From a virus: a stretch of DNA of 24,140 nucleotides. This document shows positions 14,441 to 21,306 of the stretch, piece after piece. The stretch's first letter is position 1; every line of letters starts with the position of its first letter. The position numbers and the translations under genes were made by a program. The stretch is from positions 1-24,140 of IMG/VR virus record IMGVR_UViG_3300042992_000821; one strand, given 5' to 3'. The notes below the pieces were generated by a model. The model had not been told where the DNA came from, did no database searches, and saw only the letters and a program-made list of their open reading frames with translations.

Positions 14441-15838
14441 ATGGCACCAGTAATCATCGACAATCTACATAAATTTGGCTTGGAATTTCAAGTAAAAATT
14501 GTAGCAAGTATTTTAACTGACAAAGTATTTCTTGAAAGAATATGCGACATTATTGATGTGGATGCGTTTGAAAACGAAGCCCATCAATGGATTCTCAAAG
14601 AAATTATTCAATATCATATTCAATACAAAGACTTGCCAACACCGCAAGTATTTAAGGTTCGTATTGACACTATTGAAAATGACGCATTCAAATCTTCTGT
14701 GGTACAGCAACTAACACAAGTTTACACAAAAATCAGTGAAAAAGATTTGCAGTTTGTTCGTGAACAATTTCTTGAATTCTGTAAGAATCAAAAGTTGAAG
14801 AGTGCTATTATTGAATCAGTTGATCATCTAAAAACTGGTGAATATGATAAAATCAAGGGGTTGGTTGATAAGGCAATGAAGGCTGGTATGGAACGCAATC
14901 TTGGTCACAACTATCACAAGGAAGTTGCTGGACGCATGAGTGAAATGTGCCGCAAGACAATTTCTACTGGTTGGGAAGTCATTGACAGCCTTATGGATGG
15001 CGGTCTTGGACCTGGTGAACTTGGTATTATTGTGGCTCCAGCGGGCATTGGAAAATCGTGGTTGTTGTGCAGTCTCGGAGCCAGAGCAATGAAATCAGGA
15101 AAGAATATTGCTCACTTCACACTGGAACTAAATGAAAACTATGTTGGTCTTCGTTATGATTGTTGTTTTACAGGAATTGAGTTTCAAGAAATTAAACATC
15201 GTCAATCCGACGTTGAAGAAAAAATCAAAGACATCAAAGGAAAACTTTTTGTAAAGTATTTTCCATTGAAGACAGTAAGTGCTCAATCATTAAAGTTTCA
15301 TATTGAACGCATTCAAGCATTGGAAGGAATTCATATTGATGAAATGGTGGTTGATTATGCCGACATTTTGCGTCCTCTTGAAAAAGAAACCAACAGCAAC
15401 AGCTATAGCGAGGCTGGTGGTATATATGAAGAACTGCGTCAGGCTGCTGGTGAACTACAGATTCCAGTGTGGACTGCTTCACAAACCAATCGCGGCGGTG
15501 GTCAAGAAGATGTTGTTCAAGCCCATAACATCGCCGATTCATATCGTAAGATCATGACTGCCGACTTTGTGTTGAGTGTTGCCCGTAATACAACAGACAA
15601 AGCCAACAACACTGCTCGTTGTCATGTTATCAAAAATAGATTTGGACCGGATGGTATTACCTTGTATGCCAATATGAACACCAGCACTGGTCAAATTGAT
15701 TTGTATGACGCCAAATCCAAAGAATCTATGGCAATCCAATCTACTATGGAAGGTGATGATAATAGTGTAAAGAACATGTTGAAAAATAAATGGAACAGTG
15801 GTCGCCAAAAGCAAAATGGCGAAAACACCAATTTGTAA
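14441..15838 (+). CDS. dnaB: Replicative DNA helicase, DnaB/gp41 type
   Basis: 465 residues, matching T4 gp41 (475). The N-terminal part (1-150) is helical, as the DnaB N-terminal/linker domains. The RecA-like motor begins at ISTGWEVIDSLMDGGLGPGEL (174-194). Walker A is APAGIGKS (199-206), FTLEL (226-230) matches the H1a catalytic-Glu segment, Walker B is MVVDYADIL (302-310), TASQTNR (345-351) is motif H3, and IKNRFGP near 400 carries the Arg-finger-type residues. It would form a hexamer unwinding the fork 5' to 3' on the lagging strand. No primase gene is seen in the window. A separate promoter-like region precedes it. The 86-base gap after it is T-rich with no convincing terminator hairpin. 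Confidence 0.9.
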   Translation: MAPVIIDNLHKFGLEFQVKIVASILTDKVFLERICDIIDVDAFENEAHQWILKEIIQYHIQYKDLPTPQVFKVRIDTIENDAFKSSVVQQLTQVYTKISEKDLQFVREQFLEFCKNQKLKSAIIESVDHLKTGEYDKIKGLVDKAMKAGMERNLGHNYHKEVAGRMSEMCRKTISTGWEVIDSLMDGGLGPGELGIIVAPAGIGKSWLLCSLGARAMKSGKNIAHFTLELNENYVGLRYDCCFTGIEFQEIKHRQSDVEEKIKDIKGKLFVKYFPLKTVSAQSLKFHIERIQALEGIHIDEMVVDYADILRPLEKETNSNSYSEAGGIYEELRQAAGELQIPVWTASQTNRGGGQEDVVQAHNIADSYRKIMTADFVLSVARNTTDKANNTARCHVIKNRFGPDGITLYANMNTSTGQIDLYDAKSKESMAIQSTMEGDDNSVKNMLKNKWNSGRQKQNGENTNL

Positions 15839-15924
15839 GAAAATATTCTAAAATTTTTTTACAAATTTATTTTTTATAAAATGTATTTATTCACCACACA
15901 ACACCCAACCAAAAATTAACCTTT

Positions 15925-16899
15925 ATGACTATTTTCGACGAACAAATTGCACGCAAACCGAATCGCTATCCTTGGGCACAAGAATATATAGACGCAATGT
16001 GGGCGGGACATTGGACTCCAAACGAGTTCACATTTACATCTGACTTGCAACAATACAAGACTGAGATGACTCTACAAGAACAGCTCATCATCAAGAACAC
16101 ATTGAGTGCTATTGGTCAAATTGAAATTTCTGTAAAGAAGTTTTGGACAAAGTTGGGTGATACACTTCCACACCCAGCATTATCTGATTTGGGTATTACT
16201 ATGGGAAACATTGAAGTTATTCACAACAATGCATATGAAAAACTATTGGATGTGCTACAATTGCAGGATATATTTGAAGAAAATCTAAAGTTGGATATTA
16301 TTCAAGGACGAATCAAGTATTTACGCAAGTATCTTGATAAGAACTATGAAAATGATAAAAAACAATTTGTATACTCTCTTATTCTATTTACATTGTATGT
16401 AGAGAACGTGTCATTATTTAGTCAGTTTTATATCATCAATTGGTTTAATCGCTACAAGGGTCTACTCAAAGACACTGCACAACAAGTTGCATATACAGCC
16501 AAAGAAGAAACATTGCATGGTCTTGCTGGCGTTAAGATCGTAAATACAATTCGACAAGAACTGCCAGAATTGTTTGACGCTGAATTGGAAGCACGCATTC
16601 TGCACGAAGCCAAAGAATCCTACGATGCCGAATCCAAAATCATTGATTGGATGATTGGTGACTATAAAGATTCAAGAATCAGTGCAGATATTCTCAAAGG
16701 ATATGTACAAAAAAGATTAAATGATTCACTAGAAATGATTGGATTCAAAAAGATTTTTAATGTGTCTCAAGAAATTATTGATTTGACTATGTGGATGGAT
16801 GAAGATGTAATGGGTAATACTATGACTGATTTCTTTCACAAGCGTCCTGTAGAGTACTCCAAGAAAACACAGTCTATCACATTCGACGATCTATTTTAA
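15925..16899 (+). CDS. nrdB: Ribonucleotide reductase class I, beta (radical) subunit
   Basis: 324 residues. Helix IGQIEISVKKFW supplies the first carboxylate ligand (E67). MGNIEVIHNNAY gives E97, H100 and, four residues after the His, Y104 at the tyrosyl-radical position. ENVSLFSQFY gives E160, and KEETLHG gives E195 and H198. All six metal ligands and the radical Tyr are thus present. The C-terminus (SITFDDLF) resembles the short peptide that docks on NrdA. With NrdA it makes dNTPs for phage replication. It comes directly before nrdA with a 5-base gap. The 86-base gap upstream (15839-15924) is very A/T-rich and could hold a promoter, but I see no firm elements. Confidence 0.93.
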   Translation: MTIFDEQIARKPNRYPWAQEYIDAMWAGHWTPNEFTFTSDLQQYKTEMTLQEQLIIKNTLSAIGQIEISVKKFWTKLGDTLPHPALSDLGITMGNIEVIHNNAYEKLLDVLQLQDIFEENLKLDIIQGRIKYLRKYLDKNYENDKKQFVYSLILFTLYVENVSLFSQFYIINWFNRYKGLLKDTAQQVAYTAKEETLHGLAGVKIVNTIRQELPELFDAELEARILHEAKESYDAESKIIDWMIGDYKDSRISADILKGYVQKRLNDSLEMIGFKKIFNVSQEIIDLTMWMDEDVMGNTMTDFFHKRPVEYSKKTQSITFDDLF

Positions 16900-16904
16900 T
16901 ATAT

Positions 16905-18554
16905 ATGAGCAAAGACATTTATTGGCTAAACAAAGACAGCGTAACATTTCTTGAAAGAGGATATCTACCCAAGGGTCAAACACCCGAAGAACGAATTCAT
17001 GAAATATCAAAGGCTGCTGAAAAAATTCTAAAGAAAAAAGGATTTGCTGAAAAGTTTGAGTCTTATATGCACAAGGGATGGTATAGTTTATCATCCCCAG
17101 TGTGGGCAAATTTTGGCAATGGTCGAGGATTGTCTATTTCATGCAATGGTTCATATGTGTCTGACACAATGAACTCTATTCTAGAAAAGACTGCTGAAGT
17201 GGGTATGCTCACAAAGTATGGTGCTGGAACTTCTGGATATTTCGGAGAACTGCGAGCCAGAGGCACACCAATCAGCGTTGGTGGGTCCAGTTCTGGTCCT
17301 GTTCATTTCATGGAAATGTTTGATAGCGTGACCAGAGTTGTTTCACAGTCAAATGTTCGTAGAGGTTCATTTGCTGCATATTTGCCAATTGATCATCCAG
17401 ATATTATGGAATTTCTTGGTATTCGTGAAGAAGGTCATGCTATTCAAGATTTGAGTATTGGTGTTTGCGTAAACAACAAGTTCATGAAAAAGATGATTGA
17501 TGGAGACAAAGATGCTCGATCAATCTGGGCAAAAGTACTCAAAAAGCGTTTTGAGAGTGGCTATCCATATATCTTTTTCAGCGACAATGTAAACTATAAT
17601 GCTCCTCAAGTATACAAAGACAAAAAGATGAAGATACATGCTTCCAATCTTTGTAGCGAAATTTGTTTGAGTTCTTCAGCGGACGAAACATTTGTTTGCA
17701 ATTTATCATCTATGAATTTGCTTCATTATGATGATTGGAAGACAACTGATGCTGTTGAAACATTGACATACTTTCTTGATGCTGTGATGGAAGATTATAT
17801 TCATGCAACTGAAAATATTCCGTTTCTCAAGGCTGCTCATAACTTTGCTAAAAATCAAAGAGCACTTGGTATTGGAGTTCTTGGTTGGCATTCATATCTG
17901 CAAAGCAAAATGATTGCGTTTGAAAGTCTAGAAGCCAAACTTCTCAATACTCAAATTCATCGTGTTATTCGCGACAAGAGTATTGCTGCAAGCAAAGAAA
18001 TGGCAGAAGAATATGGTGAACCATCATTGTTGAAGGGGTATGGGTTGAGAAACGTCACCACAATGGCAATCGCACCAACCACAAGCAGTTCATTTATTTT
18101 GGGTCAAGTGTCTCCGTCTGTTGAACCGCTCAACAGCAATTATTATACAAAGGATCTTGCCAAGGGTAAATTCACTTATCGTAATCCATATCTTGAAAAT
18201 GTACTAGAAAAGCATAGCAAGAATACTCAAGAAGTATGGAAAACAATTCTTCACAAGGGTGGTTCTGTACAACACCTTGAATTTTTGAGTGATCATGAAA
18301 AAGAAGTATTTAAGACATTTGGTGAAATTAGCCAAAAGGAAATTGTAATACAGGCTGCTGCTCGTCAAAAGTTTATTGATCAGGGGCAAAGTATAAACTT
18401 ACAGATACATCCCAAGACTTCGGTCAAAGAAGTCAATCAATTGATTATATTCGCTTGGGAACAGGGTATAAAGTGCCTATATTATCAACGTGGCACAAAC
18501 CCAGCCCAAGAACTTGGACGAAGTATCCTTGATTGTAAGAGTTGTGAGGCTTAA
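16905..18554 (+). CDS. nrdA: Ribonucleotide reductase class I, alpha (catalytic) subunit without ATP cone
   Basis: 549 residues against about 760 in E. coli NrdA. The N-terminal ATP-cone is absent: the protein opens directly with WLNKDSVTFLERGYLPKGQT. Catalytic residues are visible: C80 in LSISCNGS (C225 in E. coli), N248-C250-E252 in NLCSEI, C265 in FVCNLSS (C462), Y526-Y527 in CLYYQRG (radical transfer) and the C-terminal redox pair C544/C547 in CKSCEA. PTTSSSFILG (nucleotide phosphate loop) is near residue 385. Without the cone, dATP inhibition through that site is not expected, which suits high dNTP demand in infection. No intein or intron interrupts it. A strong terminator follows. Confidence 0.93.
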   Translation: MSKDIYWLNKDSVTFLERGYLPKGQTPEERIHEISKAAEKILKKKGFAEKFESYMHKGWYSLSSPVWANFGNGRGLSISCNGSYVSDTMNSILEKTAEVGMLTKYGAGTSGYFGELRARGTPISVGGSSSGPVHFMEMFDSVTRVVSQSNVRRGSFAAYLPIDHPDIMEFLGIREEGHAIQDLSIGVCVNNKFMKKMIDGDKDARSIWAKVLKKRFESGYPYIFFSDNVNYNAPQVYKDKKMKIHASNLCSEICLSSSADETFVCNLSSMNLLHYDDWKTTDAVETLTYFLDAVMEDYIHATENIPFLKAAHNFAKNQRALGIGVLGWHSYLQSKMIAFESLEAKLLNTQIHRVIRDKSIAASKEMAEEYGEPSLLKGYGLRNVTTMAIAPTTSSSFILGQVSPSVEPLNSNYYTKDLAKGKFTYRNPYLENVLEKHSKNTQEVWKTILHKGGSVQHLEFLSDHEKEVFKTFGEISQKEIVIQAAARQKFIDQGQSINLQIHPKTSVKEVNQLIIFAWEQGIKCLYYQRGTNPAQELGRSILDCKSCEA

Positions 18555-18572
18555 ATATTATAAAAACAACAC

Positions 18573-18600
18573 AAACCGCCAATAACATGGCGGTTTTTTT
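18573..18600 (+). terminator. Rho-independent terminator after nrdA
   Basis: AAACCGCC (18573-18580) pairs with GGCGGTTT (18589-18596), 8-base loop, followed by a run of T. It closes the nrdB-nrdA unit and separates it from the next unknown genes. Confidence 0.88.
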
Positions 18601-18611
18601 GTGCACCTAAC

Positions 18612-18636
18612 TATTTATATACTAAACGCATATATA
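18612..18636 (+). promoter_or_regulatory. Bipartite element TATTTATA-N8-GCATATATA, second copy
   Basis: TATTTATA at 18612-18619 and GCATATATA at 18628-18636, with the same 8-base spacing as 7686-7710. It lies between the nrdA terminator and ATG 18641, exactly where a new promoter is needed. Confidence 0.5.
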
Positions 18637-18640
18637 CACT

Positions 18641-19351
18641 ATGAACAACAGAGATCTTATCAAAAAAGCCATTAAAAAATTAGTATTACAAGAAATTGCC
18701 AACAATCAATTTGGTGTACAAGTACACGTAGATAATGCCGACAAAAAAGGTTCTGATGCCTTGGGCAAGGCAATGGGTAAAAATAATGCTGGCAGCATCA
18801 TTGGAACTGGCAAAACTGCTGGATGTGATGACAATCAAAAGGTTGAGTTGAGCAAGAACGCAGAAGACAACTATGATGTTGTATCAGTTACCAATGAATC
18901 TGAACGCAAGATTGCTCGTGGTGTTTCACTTGAAGCTGCTATGGAACTTGTAAAGAAACATGCCGGTGATTCTGAAAAGACATATGTTCAAAAAGCATAT
19001 GACAAAAGTTTAAAAGGATTTGGACTGAAGACAGCCGAAAGAGATGATGACATGAAGTTGGAAGATACCATGGATGATGCCGATGAAGAATTGCAGATTG
19101 ATATTGCGGATGACAATACTGAAAAAGCAGATGTTAAAGCAGATAAAGAAAATGCTCCAATCAATAAAGATGTATCTGCATCAATGGGTGGAGAAATGGT
19201 AGATAAGATTGAAAAGATTATTGATCGTATCTTAAAGAACAAAGCTGATGCAAAAACCGCTCACTTAAAAACTGACAAAGATATGGAAAGTTCAGACAAG
19301 CTTACCACAAAACTAAAAGATACTCCCGCTCTCAAAGAAAAGAAGAAATAA
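18641..19351 (+). CDS. Unknown acidic phage protein with CTS-like N-terminus (236 aa)
   Basis: ATG 18641 lies 4 bases after the bipartite element, behind the nrdA terminator. The first 20 residues form a Lys-rich amphipathic helix (MNNRDLIKKAIKKLVLQEIA) with L-Q-E at 16-18, resembling capsid-targeting peptides of T4 internal head proteins. Then come a Gly/Asn/Lys-rich low-complexity part (30-62) and a compact module NYDVVSVTNESERKIARG...AAMELVKKHA (78-108). A strongly acidic stretch follows (133-160: RDDDMKLEDTMDDADEE), and the end is Lys-rich and helical. Alternating charged blocks without Cys pairs or catalytic motif suggest a scaffold or packaged protein. It is followed at 3 bases by the next gene, so the two are one unit. 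The function is unknown. Confidence 0.55.
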   Translation: MNNRDLIKKAIKKLVLQEIANNQFGVQVHVDNADKKGSDALGKAMGKNNAGSIIGTGKTAGCDDNQKVELSKNAEDNYDVVSVTNESERKIARGVSLEAAMELVKKHAGDSEKTYVQKAYDKSLKGFGLKTAERDDDMKLEDTMDDADEELQIDIADDNTEKADVKADKENAPINKDVSASMGGEMVDKIEKIIDRILKNKADAKTAHLKTDKDMESSDKLTTKLKDTPALKEKKK

Positions 19352-19354
19352 TTT

Positions 19355-20245
19355 ATGAAAAAGTCCGAACTAAAATCTCTTATTCGTGAAGTGATAGAAG
19401 AAGTTAAAAAAATGGAAAATCCATGTTGGAAAGGCTATAAAGCATATGGTACAAAGAACAAGGGCGGTAAAGAAGTTCCAAACTGCGTTCCTGTTAACGA
19501 GAAAGAAGATTTTGGAGATGGATTGCACCGTGAACTGCGCGATGCTCTAAAGAAAAAAAATGCAGAAAAGGCAGTTTATTATAAACAAGCCCTCAGTTCC
19601 CCAACAGTCGCAGTTGCGGGGTTTGACAAGCAATTCAAAGGAAGTTGGGCATATGATCAATGGTTAAAAAAGAACGCCGAAGCAATTGCTGCACAAAATG
19701 CAGAATTTAAAAGATTTGCATTTATGGGCGAAGTTGAAGAAAACGAAGGAGAAGATTGTCCTCATTGCGAAAATCAAGGGTGGTATGTAGTACAGGATAA
19801 ATACACCGGCGATCCCGAACTTGAACAGTGTAAGTGGTGCCATACCAATCCAAAGTCAAAGTTCAACATGGGAGAAAAAGATTTGGAAGAAATATATGAA
19901 TCAACCAAATGGGATATGATCCCAGAAGGTGATGAACATACATGCGAAGGTGATGAATTTTATGAAATATATGGAGATATGAAATACGAACCGGAAAAAA
20001 TAGAAGAAGCAGAATATCAAGGTCGTAAAGTTAAACTTGGTGTTCCTATGAAGGGTGATGTAAAAAAATCAAAAGTTTATGTTAAGAACCCAAAAGGCAA
20101 TGTTGTAAAAGTTAATTTCGGCGACAAGAAAATGCGTATCAAAAAGAGTATTCCAAAACGTCGCAAGAGTTTTAGAGCAAGACATAATTGTGCAAATCCA
20201 GGTCCAAGACACAAAGCAAGATACTGGTCTTGCAGAGCATGGTAA
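19355..20245 (+). CDS. Unknown modular phage protein with zinc-ribbon-like CxxC pairs and basic Cys/Arg C-terminus (296 aa)
   Basis: Begins MKKSELKSLIREVIEEVKK, an amphipathic helix with I-R-E (10-12) and I-E-E (14-16). I recall this type of start on many otherwise unrelated proteins of marine T4-like phages. Next is a module with C24 and C44 around WKGYKAYGTKNKGGKEVPN (25-43). CPHC (135-138) and CKWC (159-162) form a C4 zinc-ribbon-like pair. The last 75 residues carry KSKVYVKNPKGNVVKVNFGD and the very basic KRRKSFRARHNC...ARYWSC (268-293), also familiar from marine phages without known function. It looks like a mosaic of small modules, plausibly DNA-binding and virion-associated. It ends 33 bases before a terminator. 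Confidence 0.6.
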   Translation: MKKSELKSLIREVIEEVKKMENPCWKGYKAYGTKNKGGKEVPNCVPVNEKEDFGDGLHRELRDALKKKNAEKAVYYKQALSSPTVAVAGFDKQFKGSWAYDQWLKKNAEAIAAQNAEFKRFAFMGEVEENEGEDCPHCENQGWYVVQDKYTGDPELEQCKWCHTNPKSKFNMGEKDLEEIYESTKWDMIPEGDEHTCEGDEFYEIYGDMKYEPEKIEEAEYQGRKVKLGVPMKGDVKKSKVYVKNPKGNVVKVNFGDKKMRIKKSIPKRRKSFRARHNCANPGPRHKARYWSCRAW

Positions 20246-20278
20246 AAATTTAAATAACATTTGTTTATACCCAAAAAT

Positions 20279-20305
20279 CCCCACTATATAAAAGTGGGGT
20301 TTTTT
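20279..20305 (+). terminator. Rho-independent terminator
   Basis: CCCCAC (20279-20284) pairs with GTGGGG (20294-20299), followed by six T. The stem is short but GC-rich in an AT-rich setting. It ends the 18641-20245 unit, 12 bases before the next promoter-like element. Confidence 0.8.
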
Positions 20306-20317
20306 ATGATATGGTAC

Positions 20318-20345
20318 TTGACTTTCTATAAAAAGAAGTCATAGT
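20318..20345 (+). promoter_or_regulatory. Sigma70-like promoter of the AAA+/VWA operon
   Basis: TTGACT (20318-20323), 16 bases, CATAGT (20340-20345). The stretch CTTGACTTTCTATA, a 9-base gap and CATAGT is shared with 23337-23365 before rIIA at identical spacing. It directly follows a terminator. If the start is about 7 bases past the -10, the transcript begins next to ATG 20353, giving a nearly leaderless mRNA. Confidence 0.6.
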
Positions 20346-20346
20346 T

Positions 20347-21306
20347 ATGCACATGAGTAAAACAAAGAAATATTCAATCAACGAAGTCAAAGACATCATT
20401 GATACTTGCTATTCACTCAAGCCCGAAAAGCTGTTTATGGGCGAATTGAAATGGAAGTATCTTGTACGCAGTGCTTTGCGTGGCAAAAATATTCTGTTGC
20501 TTGGACCGGCTGGTCAAGGCAAGACATTGGCGGTTCAATGCTTGGTTGACGCACTCAAGCGACGTGAAAACTATTTTTATCTCAACATGGGTGCTACTCA
20601 AGACCCTCGTGCCACACTCATTGGCAACACACATTTCAACAAAGAAACAGGTACATTGTTTGATGAATCCCCATTTGTAAAAGCATTGCGTACACCGAAT
20701 AGCATTATTCACCTTGATGAGCTATCACGTGCCCACCCAGATGCTTGGAATATTTTGTTAACGCCACTTGATTATATCCAGCGTTATTTACGTTTGGACG
20801 AAAAGATTGGAAGTGAGATTGTGAAAGTTGCTGATGGTGTGTCATTTGTTGCTACGGCAAACATTGGCAATGATTATACAGCTACACGAGTCATGGACAA
20901 AGCTTTGACTGATCGTTTCACGGTTAAGATTGAAGTTGATATTCTTTCTTCTGAAGAAGAATTGAAGTTGATAAAGGTGGTTTGTCCTGACGCTGATATG
21001 AATCTCATGGACAAGATTGCACAAATTGCTGCTACAACTCGTGAGTTTACAAAGCAAGGAAAGTTGAGTCGTTTTGTTTCTACTCGTTCTGTTGTAGAAA
21101 TGGCTGAACTTACCGTGGATGGATTTAGCTTGGTAGAGTTGGCTGAAATGGTCATTTACCCCGACTATCCAGACGACGGCGGTTTGGACAGTGAACGCAC
21201 AATGGTCAAACAAGTTGTACAAAAACATGTTGCGGTCAAAGCCGATCCATTGAACAAAGTGTTCAACACAAACAACCAGAACAAAGACGATTTGCCCCCG
21301 TTCTGA
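20347..21306 (+). CDS. MoxR/CobS-type AAA+ ATPase
   Basis: 319 residues from ATG 20347; ATG 20353 (MSKTKKYS) is an equally possible start and better fits the promoter position. Walker A is GPAGQGKT (53-60), Walker B SIIHLDEL (119-126), sensor 1 ATAN (169-172) and the Arg-finger region ALTDRF (186-191). The insert around LLTPLDYIQRYLRL (137-150) is as in MoxR/CobS proteins. These ATPases work with a VWA-domain partner to remodel target proteins; CobS and CobT act this way in cobalt chelation. The partner gene follows with a one-base overlap (TGATG). CobS-like genes are common in cyanophages. No CobN-type chelatase is present here, so cobalamin synthesis should not be assumed. Confidence 0.87.
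   Translation: MHMSKTKKYSINEVKDIIDTCYSLKPEKLFMGELKWKYLVRSALRGKNILLLGPAGQGKTLAVQCLVDALKRRENYFYLNMGATQDPRATLIGNTHFNKETGTLFDESPFVKALRTPNSIIHLDELSRAHPDAWNILLTPLDYIQRYLRLDEKIGSEIVKVADGVSFVATANIGNDYTATRVMDKALTDRFTVKIEVDILSSEEELKLIKVVCPDADMNLMDKIAQIAATTREFTKQGKLSRFVSTRSVVEMAELTVDGFSLVELAEMVIYPDYPDDGGLDSERTMVKQVVQKHVAVKADPLNKVFNTNNQNKDDLPPF

Noticed and set aside
16905-18554. Intein or intron in nrdA
   Set aside because: The catalytic motifs are contiguous and the length is normal for a cone-less NrdA; no insertion is visible. The same holds for the recombinase and helicase genes.
1249-18619. TATAAATA late promoters on the - strand
   Set aside because: The motif is an exact T4 late core on the - strand, but no supported gene reads leftward, so a + strand role of TATTTATA is preferred.
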